Of a stretch of DNA of 64,000 bases, positions 36,356 through 44,854 are shown piece by piece. Every line of letters begins with the position of its first letter. Within the stretch, counting starts at the first letter, position 1. The notes below the pieces were generated by a model that saw only the letters and a program-made list of their open reading frames with translations, did no database searches and was not told the DNA's origin. The position numbers and the translations under genes were made by a program. This DNA is from Nodularia spumigena CCY9414 (GTDB lineage Bacteria > Cyanobacteriota > Cyanobacteriia > Cyanobacteriales > Nostocaceae): NCBI RefSeq assembly GCF_000340565.2, contig NZ_CP007203.1:3823620-3887619 (forward strand). Direction: 5' to 3'.

Positions 36356-37327
36356 TTAAAACTTCCGAAATCTTTCTAATAACTGCTCACGAGACAAATT
36401 CGACAACTGTAACAGCAAACTAATATATTCCGGGAACGGTAAATTTAATATGGGTTGAATAACTGCTGCTAATTCCTCGTCTATGGCCGTATATCTGGCT
36501 AAAAGAAAGTTTTCTACAGTTTGCCGTCTTTCCTGCTCCTTGCCTATCTCCTTGCCTATCTCCTTGCCTATCTCCCTGCCTATCTCCCTGCCTATCTCCT
36601 TACCCCGCTCTAATCCCCTTAGTTCAGTTTCTTTTTCCCACTCTAAATAAGCCGGCGTTAAATTCATTATTAGCTCCCTTTCTTCATCATCCATCTCATT
36701 ACTTACTTCCATAGTAATCTTCCAAGTTGATAATAACTTTAAAATAGTATACCGCTTGTTGTCATCTTTTGGTAAAGCCATTAGTTCTTCAATCGCTGCT
36801 TGTTGAACGATTCCCTTGCCTAAAATTCTCAACCAGAGAGTTTCTGGTATACAAGGTAACTTATCAATGGCAATCACTCCAGTTAAAAGCAGTTTTGAGG
36901 GAAAGTAAATACCTGGAAGCCAATTTTCATCTTCATTGGCCATAAATTTATCTAGCAACTTATCTGAACAAGTAGTAGCAATAATCCATAATCTTGGTAA
37001 CTCTTGTTCGGGAATGCTTTCTGCTTCTCGCTTGGCTTGGCGGTGTAACTCTGCTTCTAAATGAAATAGTTTGGCTAAACAACTGCGAATTTCTCTTTGT
37101 GTTGGTTGCTTGCGAAATGGTTCTAGTAAACAAGGAGTTGCTGCTATTTTGGTTAAGATGCCTAAATTTTCTTGATGTTTATCTGGCGTTGGGGTGAGGG
37201 GTGTAAACCAAATATCTACAAATCTTGGTTCACCGGGAATTTCATAGTTAATTCGCACTTCACCTAAGTTAGATAGAAATTCCGCAAAGAATTGTTTGGA
37301 AAATTGGTCAAATGGATTTTTCGTCAT
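36356..37327 (-). CDS. Rpn-type/DUF4351 nuclease-transposase family protein
   Basis: A 323-aa protein of the recombination-promoting nuclease-like (PD-(D/E)XK) superfamily common in cyanobacteria. The N-terminus has FFAEFLSNLGEVRINYEIPGEPRFVDIWF, with an acidic nuclease-like site. The middle region is helical. A five-unit GKEI/GREI repeat lies near residues 243-263, followed by a C-terminal DUF4351 helix pair (YTAIDEELAAVIQPILNLP). The repeat is encoded by a 12-bp tandem array at 36540-36600. It lies between the two copies of the duplicated ydcF-hyuB segment. Whether it is active is unknown. Confidence 0.8.
   Translation of the reverse strand: MTKNPFDQFSKQFFAEFLSNLGEVRINYEIPGEPRFVDIWFTPLTPTPDKHQENLGILTKIAATPCLLEPFRKQPTQREIRSCLAKLFHLEAELHRQAKREAESIPEQELPRLWIIATTCSDKLLDKFMANEDENWLPGIYFPSKLLLTGVIAIDKLPCIPETLWLRILGKGIVQQAAIEELMALPKDDNKRYTILKLLSTWKITMEVSNEMDDEERELIMNLTPAYLEWEKETELRGLERGKEIGREIGREIGKEIGKEIGKEQERRQTVENFLLARYTAIDEELAAVIQPILNLPFPEYISLLLQLSNLSREQLLERFRKF
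36540..36600 (-). repeat. 12-bp tandem array in the Rpn-like gene
   Basis: About five copies of a 12-base unit (TTGCCTATCTCC on the plus strand) encode the repeated G-K/R-E-I residues. The array is in frame, so unit gain or loss would keep the protein open. Confidence 0.8.
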
Positions 37328-37366
37328 GGATGGCAGTATGTTTAAAGGTAAGTAAATCAGTAGTGA

Positions 37367-37690
37367 TTAACAACGTTGGTAAATATTTTTATCAATGTAC
37401 ATAATAAGAGAGAGTCTAGGATTGAAACTAGCTTCTGTCTTTCCGGTAAAAATCATTCTAAAAGTGTAACTGCAATACCTTGAATACCAAAAACAATAGT
37501 TGCGATCGCCCGCGCCCGCATCATGTGATAGTCTGAAGTAATCAGATATTTCGTTGTTATCCCCCAAGACAAAAATAGCCTGTGGTACTGGCTGTTGATA
37601 AAAAGCGATCGCAATTCTCACCGGAATAATACTCACTATTATTAAGGCGATCGCTAAAACCCACCTGATTAATTTTAGTTTAGATTTCAT
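37367..37690 (-). pseudogene. Broken second copy of the YdcF/DUF218 gene
   Basis: The first ~43 residues are nearly identical to the intact copy at 35491-36057 (same anchor and IFVLG start). Then most of the domain is missing and the remaining 3' part is out of frame: the DYHMRR-like region is recognisable in another frame. It is 107 codons long and cannot encode a DUF218 domain. It faces the intact hyuB. Confidence 0.85.
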
Positions 37691-37737
37691 ATCATATAAA
37701 TTTTATATCATATAATTTTAACTCTTAACTTTTAACA

Positions 37738-39318
37738 ATGTACACAAAAAATAAACCCGATCCAGTCCGCCTAGAAATATTCAAAAACCTCTATCAATTT
37801 ATCGCCGAACAAATGGGGATTATTCTCCAGAACACAGCAGCATCAGTAAACATCAAAGAACGCCTCGATTTCTCCTGCGCTATTTTTGACACTTCGGGAT
37901 TATTAGTTGCCAACGCTCCCCATATTCCCGTACATTTAGGCTCAATGAGTGAAAGTGTCCGCAGCTTAATTAACGATCAAGGCGACACCATTCAACCAGG
38001 AAACGTTTATCTATCCAATAATCCCTATAACGGAGGTACTCACCTCCCCGATGTTACAGCTATTACCCCCGTTTTCCTCGAAGATAATACTTCATCCCCT
38101 ACTCCCCACTCCCCACTCCCCACTCCCCTCTTTTACGTGGCTTCTCGTGGACACCAAGCCGATATCGGTGGTATTACACCCGGTTCCATGCCTCCTCACA
38201 GTACCACAGTAGAAGAAGAAGGAATTTTATTTGATAATTTTCTCTTAGTTAAACAAGGAAAATTTCAAGAAATTCAAGTACGAGAAATACTCTCAAATCA
38301 TCCCTATCCGGCGCGTAACCCTGACCAAAACCTGGCTGATTTCAAAGCTCAAATTGCTGCCAATACTAGAGGAGTACAAGAACTCCGAAAAATGGTCAGT
38401 CAATACGGCATTGAGACAGTTCAAGCTTATATGAAATTTGTCCAAGACAATGCCGAAGAAGCAGTAAGAAGAGCCATAAATCTCCTCAAAAATGGCTCTT
38501 TTAGTTATGCAATGGATAATGGGGCAGAAATTAAAGTTAAAGTCACAATTGATAAAAAAAACCGCAGTGCAATCATTGATTTTACTGGCACATCTCCACA
38601 AATAAATAGTAACTTTAATGCTCCCAAAGCTGTCACTCAAGCCGCAGTTTTATATGTCTTCCGCACCTTAGTTGATGATAATATTCCCCTCAATGCTGGC
38701 TGTCTTAACCCTCTAGAAATTATTGTTCCCATTGGCTGTATGCTTAACCCGACTTATCCCGCCGCAGTGGTAGCAGGTAACGTGGAAACCTCCCAAACCA
38801 TCGTTGATGCTTTATATGGTGCGTTGGGTGTGATGGCTGCTTCCCAGGGAACTATGAATAATTTTACCTTTGGAAATCAGCGTTATCAATATTATGAAAC
38901 CATCTGCGGTGGTTCTGGCGCAGGAGTTAACTTTGATGGTACTGATGCAGTGCATACCCACATGACCAACTCCCGATTAACTGACCCCGAAGTTTTAGAA
39001 ACCCGTTATCCTGTATTAGTAGAAAGCTTTAGTCTGCGTCCTGATAGCGGCGGTAAAGGTCAACATTCCGGTGGTAATGGAGTAATTCGCCGCATCCGGT
39101 TTTTAGAACCCATGACAGCAAATATTCTCTCTAGCCATCGCTTAGTTCCGCCCTTTGCATTAAATGGAGGGGAACCAGGAAAAATAGGACACAACTGGAT
39201 AGAACGTCAAGATGGAACCCAAGAAAATTTAAACAGTACCGCCACAGTAGAAATGCAGCCAGGGGATGTTTTTGTGATTGAAACCCCTGGTGGCGGCGGA
39301 TTTGGTACAGTTTCCTGA
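37738..39318 (+). CDS. hyuB: Hydantoinase B / 5-oxoprolinase subunit B-like protein
   Basis: A 526-aa HyuB-type subunit. The N-terminus [39 protein letters not shown] is the family start. [19 protein letters not shown] near 99-117, [18 protein letters not shown] near 138-155 (metal-site His/Asp) and the NTETSQ-like [18 protein letters not shown] block follow. The end is [15 protein letters not shown] and ETPGGGGFG. It works with HyuA in ATP-dependent opening of a cyclic amide such as 5-oxoproline. Its usual partner is 18 kb away. A 12-residue Ser/Pro/Thr-rich loop (about 121-131, [10 protein letters not shown]) is coded by a CCCCACTC short repeat and looks like a repeat-expanded insertion. 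Confidence 0.9.
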   Translation: MYTKNKPDPVRLEIFKNLYQFIAEQMGIILQNTAASVNIKERLDFSCAIFDTSGLLVANAPHIPVHLGSMSESVRSLINDQGDTIQPGNVYLSNNPYNGGTHLPDVTAITPVFLEDNTSSPTPHSPLPTPLFYVASRGHQADIGGITPGSMPPHSTTVEEEGILFDNFLLVKQGKFQEIQVREILSNHPYPARNPDQNLADFKAQIAANTRGVQELRKMVSQYGIETVQAYMKFVQDNAEEAVRRAINLLKNGSFSYAMDNGAEIKVKVTIDKKNRSAIIDFTGTSPQINSNFNAPKAVTQAAVLYVFRTLVDDNIPLNAGCLNPLEIIVPIGCMLNPTYPAAVVAGNVETSQTIVDALYGALGVMAASQGTMNNFTFGNQRYQYYETICGGSGAGVNFDGTDAVHTHMTNSRLTDPEVLETRYPVLVESFSLRPDSGGKGQHSGGNGVIRRIRFLEPMTANILSSHRLVPPFALNGGEPGKIGHNWIERQDGTQENLNSTATVEMQPGDVFVIETPGGGGFGTVS

Positions 39319-39335
39319 TTTTCAGCTAAGACTCA

Positions 39336-39376
39336 GATCCCCGACTTCTTGAAGAAGTCGGGGATCTTTCTATTTT
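39336..39376 (+). terminator. Strong terminator hairpin after hyuB
   Basis: GATCCCCGACTTCTT pairs perfectly with AAGAAGTCGGGGATC (39336-39366) with almost no loop, followed by TTTCTATTTT. This hairpin type is frequent after Nostoc genes. Confidence 0.8.
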
Positions 39377-39500
39377 ACAATTGACAAGCCTAAAACAGTG
39401 TATTACAAGTAGCTACCTATGATGTTGGGTTTCCTTACGTCAACCCAACCTACAATTTTTTGCTGTTATGGGGGGACCAGTAGCCCACCCCACAATGGTT

Positions 39501-39998
39501 TTATTTCTGTTTTTGACCTCCGGAAATTTGCCCTTGTTGGCTTTGTCCTGGTAATTGAACTGTCACAACTCTGGTTTTTTCTTCTTCGGCTTTTGGCATG
39601 GTGAGACACAAAACACCATTCTTAAAGTCAGCGTTTACTTTATCGTTTTGGATTCGAGATGGTAGAGGTATTACTCTTTGAAATCTGCCATAACGAAATT
39701 CTGAACGCCGCATACCTCTTCTTTCTTCGTCTTTGATTTCAGATTTACGTTCACCAGTGACGGAAACTGTATCTGCGGCAACTTTGACATCTAAGTTTTG
39801 AGGGTCAATACCAGGAATTTCCATCCACAGTTTGATATCATCAGAGGTTTCTTCCAGTTCTGCGGGAGGTATAAATGTGAGTCTATCGCTGATGATTTCG
39901 CCTGTATCAGTTGAGGGTGCTATTTGATCTAGTAGACGACTCATCTGCCGTTGCATGGTTTCTATTTCTCTAAAAGGTTCCCAGCGACTTAATACCAT
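39501..39998 (-). CDS. Hsp20 small heat-shock protein
   Basis: A 165-aa alpha-crystallin-type chaperone that holds unfolding proteins. The N-terminus is LSRWEPFREIETMQRQM, the crystallin domain spans about residues 40-135 (IKLWMEIPGIDPQNLDVKV, VSVTGERKSE, FQRVIPLPSRI), and the C-terminal GVLCLTMPKAEE motif closes the domain. The ATG at 39998 has GGAG nine bases upstream; a TTG five codons earlier overlaps that site and is rejected. It is the last of three stress genes on the minus strand (spacing ~30 and ~40 bases), probably one operon. Confidence 0.93.
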   Translation of the reverse strand: MVLSRWEPFREIETMQRQMSRLLDQIAPSTDTGEIISDRLTFIPPAELEETSDDIKLWMEIPGIDPQNLDVKVAADTVSVTGERKSEIKDEERRGMRRSEFRYGRFQRVIPLPSRIQNDKVNADFKNGVLCLTMPKAEEEKTRVVTVQLPGQSQQGQISGGQKQK

Positions 39999-40030
39999 GA
40001 TTTTTATCTCCAATTAATTCTTTTAGGTGT

Positions 40031-40606
40031 TTAAAAAATTCTGCGTTCAGTTCCCCAACTACGGAGGCGAAAAGCCAGAATCAGGAGTAAGATACCGAAA
40101 ATAATGGCGTAAGCACCAATAATCCACAGGATTGCTAATGCTCCAGCAAGAGGCCAGACGAGCAACAAAACGCCGAACAATACCGACGCGATCCCGGCTA
40201 TGGCTAGTAGCCACTCATTCTGAATTTCTTTTCGTACCTGAATGGCTGCGATGATTTCTAAAACGCCAGTGACGATCGCCCAAGCTGCAATCAGATAAAG
40301 CAAGACTAATGCTGTAATCCCTGGCCAGATAAAAGCCATGATGCCCACAGCAATACCAATTGCACCTTCGAGCAACATTAGCCAACCGTGGGTATGAGTT
40401 AGACCATCTCGGAAGGCTGCGATCGCTAATAATACTCCACTGACTAAGACAAAGGCAGCAAAGATAAATATCAAAGCTGTTAGGGTAATATCTGGCCAAA
40501 AGAGGGCTGCTAAACCAAAGATGATGGCGATCGCACCTCGTAATGCAACTGTCCACCAATTCCTGGCCAAGCGCGTTCCCATTCTCATGGGGTCAAGATT
40601 TGTCAT
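40031..40606 (-). CDS. HdeD/DUF308-family membrane protein
   Basis: A 191-aa protein with six hydrophobic spans arranged as three repeated pairs (GAIAIIFGLAALFWPDITL, GAIGIAVGIMAFIWPGITALVL, GIASVLFGVLLLVWPLAGALAIL). The W-P-x-x-T/A ends are the DUF308 hallmark. HdeD is linked to acid resistance in Escherichia coli; here the role is general stress at most. It lies between an erythromycin-esterase-like gene and hsp20. Confidence 0.9.
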   Translation of the reverse strand: MTNLDPMRMGTRLARNWWTVALRGAIAIIFGLAALFWPDITLTALIFIFAAFVLVSGVLLAIAAFRDGLTHTHGWLMLLEGAIGIAVGIMAFIWPGITALVLLYLIAAWAIVTGVLEIIAAIQVRKEIQNEWLLAIAGIASVLFGVLLLVWPLAGALAILWIIGAYAIIFGILLLILAFRLRSWGTERRIF

Positions 40607-40648
40607 AGCTGGAGTTTGTAACTGGCGTTGAAGTTATCAATAGTTTGT

Positions 40649-41995
40649 CTAAACACCAAAGGGAAAAGTCTCTGGTGCGTCCCGCATTTCCCAGGTGGGA
40701 ACACGGTCTAGAGGTTGGACTCCCTTGGTATCATCAATAGAAATCACCGCATCAAATTGTTCGGGGAGACAAGCATGGAAGTAGTGACTCACACGCTCAG
40801 TTTCCGGTTGGTAAATCACACCGATCGCTCTTTCTAGCCGGGGTTGTCGTAGACCCACAATTGCTTGATTCTCATCCCGGAGGTTGAGGTAAAATTGGGG
40901 TATTTCAGTTTCATGGAATAGGGCTTCATAACTTCCAGGTAAGGCAGAGCGAACCTGTTTGAGTTGAGCCGCTTCTCCCCAGTTAGAAACTGCGGTGACA
41001 GTACCCGTATAGGTGGTAAAGCCGATATTTACAGCCTCATCGCCATAGCGTTCTTTGACCAATTGACCAACATTCACCTCACCCATTGACCCCATATCAG
41101 TGGCGCGTGCGTCACCTAAATGGGAGTTGTGTTCCCAAACCACAACTTTGGCTTGGGGATGTTGTTGATCCAAATGTTCCATCAGCTGGTCTAAGGTTTC
41201 CGCCATGTGGCGATCGCGTATATTCCAAGAAGACACTCGCCCTTGAAACATTGAGCGGTAGTAATGCTCGGCATTTTTGACTAGTCGCGCATTTTGTTCG
41301 GCATAAAAGAACTCATCAGTTTTAACGCGCCCATCTTTTTGGATATATTCCGCAGTCCGACGTTGCAATTCTTGCAGCTGATTAATTACTTGTTCCTCAC
41401 AAGATTTAGCAATGCCAAAACTGGTAGCATACCCATATTGTTGAGCATCTTCGCCAAAATGCTCTAAACATGAATAGCGATCGCGCGCGCGTTGTGCGGC
41501 TTCGGGGTCAACTTGATTCAGGTAGCCGAGAACTGCTTCTATGGAAGCATACATACTATAAAGGTCTAACCCATAAAAACCCGTTTTAATGGCCTTTCTG
41601 GGTAAACGATCATTGTATTCTCGTAACCAGCCGACAAAATTTAGCACATCTGTATTTCGCCACATCCATAAAGGGAAGCGTTGAAAACTTAAGAGTGCTT
41701 CGGCTGGTGTGGGGTCATCATCGACACCCTGCACGTAACGATTGACTCGGTAAGCATCAGGCCAATCCGCTTCCACCGCTACGGCTGTAAACCCCTTTTC
41801 TTGAATTAGTCGCTTGGTAATTTCCGCCCGTTGTTCGTAAAATTCATGAGTCCCGTGGGAAGCTTCGCCAATCAAGACAAAACGCGCATTGCCGATTAAA
41901 TTCATTAATGGGTCGTAGTCTTGATCTGCGCCTGTTAATCGGTGGGCATACCCACGCACCGCATCGACTATGCTGGTGATAGTTGCGTCTACCAT
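40649..41995 (-). CDS. Erythromycin esterase family protein
   Basis: A 448-aa member of the EreA/succinoglycan-biosynthesis-like esterase family. Family motifs are FVLIGEASHGTHEFYEQRAEITKRLI near 36-61 (catalytic His in SHGTHE), AVEADWPDAYRVN near 72-84, GFYGLDLYSMY near 143-153, and KVVVWEHNSHLGDARAT with the second His near 285-300. Chromosomal members in cyanobacteria sit with stress genes and probably do not give macrolide resistance. The substrate is unknown. It is first in the esterase-HdeD-Hsp20 group. Confidence 0.9.
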   Translation of the reverse strand: MVDATITSIVDAVRGYAHRLTGADQDYDPLMNLIGNARFVLIGEASHGTHEFYEQRAEITKRLIQEKGFTAVAVEADWPDAYRVNRYVQGVDDDPTPAEALLSFQRFPLWMWRNTDVLNFVGWLREYNDRLPRKAIKTGFYGLDLYSMYASIEAVLGYLNQVDPEAAQRARDRYSCLEHFGEDAQQYGYATSFGIAKSCEEQVINQLQELQRRTAEYIQKDGRVKTDEFFYAEQNARLVKNAEHYYRSMFQGRVSSWNIRDRHMAETLDQLMEHLDQQHPQAKVVVWEHNSHLGDARATDMGSMGEVNVGQLVKERYGDEAVNIGFTTYTGTVTAVSNWGEAAQLKQVRSALPGSYEALFHETEIPQFYLNLRDENQAIVGLRQPRLERAIGVIYQPETERVSHYFHACLPEQFDAVISIDDTKGVQPLDRVPTWEMRDAPETFPFGV

Positions 41996-42531
41996 AATGA
42001 ATTAATGATTGAGAAATACCCGCACGGGTTTTAAATTCCGTATCACCGCGCAAGTTAAGTTCGATACGGTTTTTACACCTGTTAATTTCGGTTCTTACTA
42101 CATTCAGCTTAAAAATCTCAATCTCTGATTCCATCTGGCTAAGGTCGCATGATACTAAATGTATGGATCTCCCTCTAGGAAGAGTCAAAACACATATCTT
42201 GCACCTTCCATTCCTCTCCCCTGCAAGGAACTACGGTGTACACACAAGTGATCTGATCCCCCTAAATCCCCCTAAACCCCTTCGGGGATGCGCCTTCGGC
42301 GTAGAAAAAGGGGGACTTTGATTCTATTTCCCCCCTTCTCAAGGGGGGTTAGGGGGGATCGAAACGCTGTTAGGCAACTTGATAAGACTTGTATGTACAA
42401 CACCGTAGCCCTGCGAGGAGAGAGGCTGAAAAAGCCTATTATTTATTTAATAGTATGTTATGGATTTTTTGCCCCTTCCCTTGTAGGGAAGGGGTTGGGG
42501 TTAGGTTCCGTCGAACTCACATTTTTATTCA
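41996..42531. other. Spacer between esterase and eda
   Basis: There is no gene. 42260-42360 holds CCCCTAAATCCCCC and its inverse GGGGGGTTAGGGGGGATC, a large imperfect inverted repeat of spacer type. 42465-42500 has another CCCTTCCCTTG/AAGGGGTTGGGG repeat. The divergent promoters must be here. Confidence 0.5.
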
Positions 42532-43167
42532 ATGTCTGATCAAGTTTGGTTATCAAATCTGCAAAAACACCGTGCGATCGCAGTTATTCGCGCTTCAGAT
42601 ATGCGGTTAGCTCAAAATATGGCTATGGCTGCGGCTGATGGAGGAATGCGGCTGATTGAAATTACCTGGAATAGCGATCGCCCTGGGGAATTAATTAGTC
42701 TATTACGGGCGGAGTTACCAAATTGTCTTATTGGCACGGGGACGCTGTTTAATGTCGGACAATTGCAAGAGGCGATCGCATCTGGGGCGCAATTTCTCTT
42801 CTCACCCCACGTTGATTCTGCCATGATTCAAGCCGCAGTCAAACAAGATGTGCCAATTATTCCCGGTGCTATGACTCCCACAGAAATTGTGAATGCTTGG
42901 AATCAGGGTGCAAGCTGTGTGAAGGTGTTTCCTGTGCAAGCTGTGGGAGGAGTTAATTATATTAAAAGTTTACAAGGGCCACTGGGTGAAATCCCCTTAA
43001 TTCCCACTGGGGGAGTGACTTTAGAAAATGCTCCAGAATTTATCCAAGCTGGTGCGATCGCTGTGGGTTTGAGTGGTCAATTATTTCCTGAAAGGCTTGT
43101 TAGAGAAGGAAATTGGCAGGCGATCGCATCCCACGCTAATCAACTCATGCAGAGCGTTACAACATAG
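42532..43167 (+). CDS. eda: KDPG / 4-hydroxy-2-oxoglutarate aldolase
   Basis: A 211-aa class I aldolase of the Entner-Doudoroff pathway that splits 2-keto-3-deoxy-6-phosphogluconate to pyruvate and glyceraldehyde-3-phosphate. It has AVIRASD near 16-22, the catalytic Glu in RLIEITWNSD near 40-49, GTGTLFN near 69-75, and SPHVDS. The Schiff-base lysine is in CVKVFPVQAVGG near 129-140, and IPTGGVTLENAPEF follows. Length and motifs are normal. A stem-loop follows the stop (43178-43229). Confidence 0.93.
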   Translation: MSDQVWLSNLQKHRAIAVIRASDMRLAQNMAMAAADGGMRLIEITWNSDRPGELISLLRAELPNCLIGTGTLFNVGQLQEAIASGAQFLFSPHVDSAMIQAAVKQDVPIIPGAMTPTEIVNAWNQGASCVKVFPVQAVGGVNYIKSLQGPLGEIPLIPTGGVTLENAPEFIQAGAIAVGLSGQLFPERLVREGNWQAIASHANQLMQSVTT

Positions 43168-43177
43168 CCTGAATTCA

Positions 43178-43229
43178 ATTTTTAGAGTTGAGCAAGTGTT
43201 CGGTTTGCACCTACCAACCTGCCCAACTC
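43178..43229. repeat. Long imperfect hairpin after eda
   Basis: GAGTTGAGCAAGTG at the left pairs with ACCTGCCCAACTC at the right (outer stem GAGTTG/CAACTC, inner GCA/TGC). There is no T-run. It may be a bidirectional terminator between eda and the convergent DGR operon, or the end of a decayed element. Confidence 0.45.
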
Positions 43230-43331
43230 AGTTTTATTTTCGGATATCGTCACCGACATCACAGGTGTAGGCTGGACTCTTCGGTTGCACTCTCGACAGA
43301 TTCCCACCTGCCAACTCTCGCGGTGAAGAGA

Positions 43332-43380
43332 CCTCCCGACAGCACACACAACACGAAAACCAATATTGTTGTTGATGTTG
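43332..43380 (-). repeat. DGR template repeat, 3' part
   Basis: On the minus strand this gives AAC ATC AAC AAC AAT ATT followed by the identity block TTTTCGTGTTGTGTGTGCTG that equals the 3' end of the variable repeat (45321-45370). All six clear differences from the variable repeat fall at template adenines. The block after it acts as the presumed initiation-of-mutagenic-homology region. It is cut off from the 5' part of the template by ~0.3 kb. Confidence 0.9.
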
Positions 43381-43676
43381 TCGCGCTGCTATATAAAACC
43401 TAGACAAAACTAGACTTTACTTTCTACTTCAACGGGAGCATGGGAGCAGTTATCCCTCAGTAGACTTTCACGCCTTAGCCAGACGCGATTGTGTTCCAAT
43501 TAAGTTTCTGAAAAAGACTACCACCATCATTGCTTGGTTTTCGCGTCGGCAATAGTCTCAATTCAATACTTGATATCACCGTATTATATATCAAGTAGTT
43601 GATTTTTTCCTAAAATATATATTGATTTTTGTCAATATAAGTATAGTTTTGTCTATGAAATTGTCAACTTAGGACT
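43381..43676 (-). mobile_element. Insertion splitting the template repeat; tnpB-less IS200/IS605-like candidate
   Basis: About 296 bases with no coding capacity sit inside the template repeat. Ends are approximate because GCGCGAC next to the 3' part could belong to either. It has matching outer segments in opposite orientation (CTAGACAAAACTAGACTT at the left; the inverse of AAGTATAGTTTTGTCTATG at the right) and internal stems such as ATTGATTTTTGTCAAT and CTTGATAT/ATATCAAG. On the minus strand the last ~110 bases (GGCGTGAAAGTC, ACTGCTCCCATGCTCCCG, TTGAAGTAGAAAG) resemble, from memory, the conserved 3' end of cyanobacterial TnpB elements that encodes the omega RNA. That identity is inference and needs a search. 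Confidence 0.6.
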
Positions 43677-43754
43677 TGCTCCGCCCTATGATTATTGTTG
43701 CGAGACGCAGAACGGCAGTTTTTAGGATTGTTGATCCAGGAACCGCCCCGCAGT
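43677..43754 (-). repeat. DGR template repeat, 5' part
   Basis: It starts about 20 bases after the RT stop. On the minus strand it runs from ACTGCGGGGCGGTTCCTGG through ATC AAC AAT CCT AAA AAC, the fixed TGCCGTTCTGCGTCTCGC, then AAC AAT AAT CAT AGG GCG GAG. Against the variable repeat there are 11 differences, every one at a template A (to G, C or T), and none elsewhere. This is the diagnostic signature of a diversity-generating retroelement. Confidence 0.95.
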
Positions 43755-43774
43755 CGGGTTCGCCTACCCCTTCT

Positions 43775-44833
43775 CTACTTCCTCGACCAAGCGAGGGAAG
43801 TAAATATCTGTTGGCGTAATTGCCAAGTATCGCCATGTTCTAAATGAGCAAACCAACTTTGAATTGATTGATTTACTTTTTCTTGCTCAATTCTACCTTG
43901 AGTATAATCTGTTTGCAATCCCTTGAGTCTTCGTCTAGCGTGATGTAAATTGCTATTTCGTACCCTAATTCTGTCAGCAAATACTCTAAAGCCCAAAAAA
44001 GTTGCCCCAATTTGCGTTTCAAATAATTGGCTTTTAATTGGATGAATTTTCAGCCTTAATGTAGTTAAATATTCTTCGATAGCTAATCTGGCATCAGCTA
44101 ACAATTGTCTTTCATCACTAAATAAGGCAAAGTCATCGACGTAGCGGACATATTTGGATATCTTTAGCTGTTCTTTTACAAAATGGTCAAAGCCATTTAA
44201 ATAAATATTGCTAAAAAATTGACTTGTTAAATTCCCAATTGGTAAACCTTTTCTTTGAATTACAGGAGAAAGTAAATCATCTCCAGGAAAATAATCAATT
44301 ACCGTTTCTTGTTCGTTGCTATTGTCGATAATAGTATCAATTAGCCACAATGTATCGGGGCATTTAATTTTGCGGCGGATTAATTCTTTGAGAACAATAT
44401 GGTCAATGCTGGGAAAATACTTTCTGATATCGCACTGAAGCACATAGCGGCTATTTCTAGCAAAATGGGTAAATTTTCTTAACGCTCGATGCGTGCCAAA
44501 ACCAAGTCTGTTAGCATAAGAATCACCTATGAAAGTTTTCTCAAAAATTGGGACGATTATATTACAGAGTGCGTGGTGAACAACTCTATCCCGATAAGGT
44601 GCGGCTGAAATGAGGCGACTTTTGGGATCTATAAGGTGAAAAGTTCGATATGCTCCTGGCTGATAAGTTTTATCTGTTAATTCCTTCTGTAATCTAATTA
44701 ATTCTGTTTCTAAATTATAATTAAATTCTAAAACATTATCTCGAAATCTCTTGCCTTTTTGTGCTTGACGTGATGCTAAAAGGATGTTTTCAAATTTGAT
44801 AATTTCTGGATAAAGGTTGCCGTACCGTTTCAT
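43775..44833 (-). CDS. DGR reverse transcriptase
   Basis: A 352-aa reverse transcriptase of the diversity-generating retroelement class. It has the RT motif [15 protein letters not shown] (residues 131-145, first catalytic Asp), the DGR-type [18 protein letters not shown] near 197-213, the catalytic YVDD at 231-234, and a thumb with [17 protein letters not shown]. It copies the template RNA with adenine-specific errors together with Avd. The fold and length are complete. The gene follows avd by 21 bases, with the template repeat just after its stop. There is no intron maturase domain, so it is not a group II intron RT. Confidence 0.96.
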   Translation of the reverse strand: MKRYGNLYPEIIKFENILLASRQAQKGKRFRDNVLEFNYNLETELIRLQKELTDKTYQPGAYRTFHLIDPKSRLISAAPYRDRVVHHALCNIIVPIFEKTFIGDSYANRLGFGTHRALRKFTHFARNSRYVLQCDIRKYFPSIDHIVLKELIRRKIKCPDTLWLIDTIIDNSNEQETVIDYFPGDDLLSPVIQRKGLPIGNLTSQFFSNIYLNGFDHFVKEQLKISKYVRYVDDFALFSDERQLLADARLAIEEYLTTLRLKIHPIKSQLFETQIGATFLGFRVFADRIRVRNSNLHHARRRLKGLQTDYTQGRIEQEKVNQSIQSWFAHLEHGDTWQLRQQIFTSLAWSRK

Positions 44834-44854
44834 TACATTTAGAATTAAATAAAT

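Noticed and set aside
40649-41995. Acquired macrolide resistance gene
   Set aside because: The family includes plasmid esterases, but this copy is in a chromosomal stress operon with HdeD and Hsp20 and has native codon use including HIP1 sites.
43188-43403. Small plus-strand coding frames after eda
   Set aside because: They run through the template repeat and the post-eda hairpin; the sequence is explained by these elements and shows no protein-like composition.
43381-43676. Self-splicing group I or group II intron in the template repeat
   Set aside because: The size would fit a small group I intron, but I could not line up the conserved P/Q/R/S core or a catalytic domain V, and the outer inverted segments and TnpB-like 3' tract fit a transposable element better. 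It is not excluded without a covariance search.
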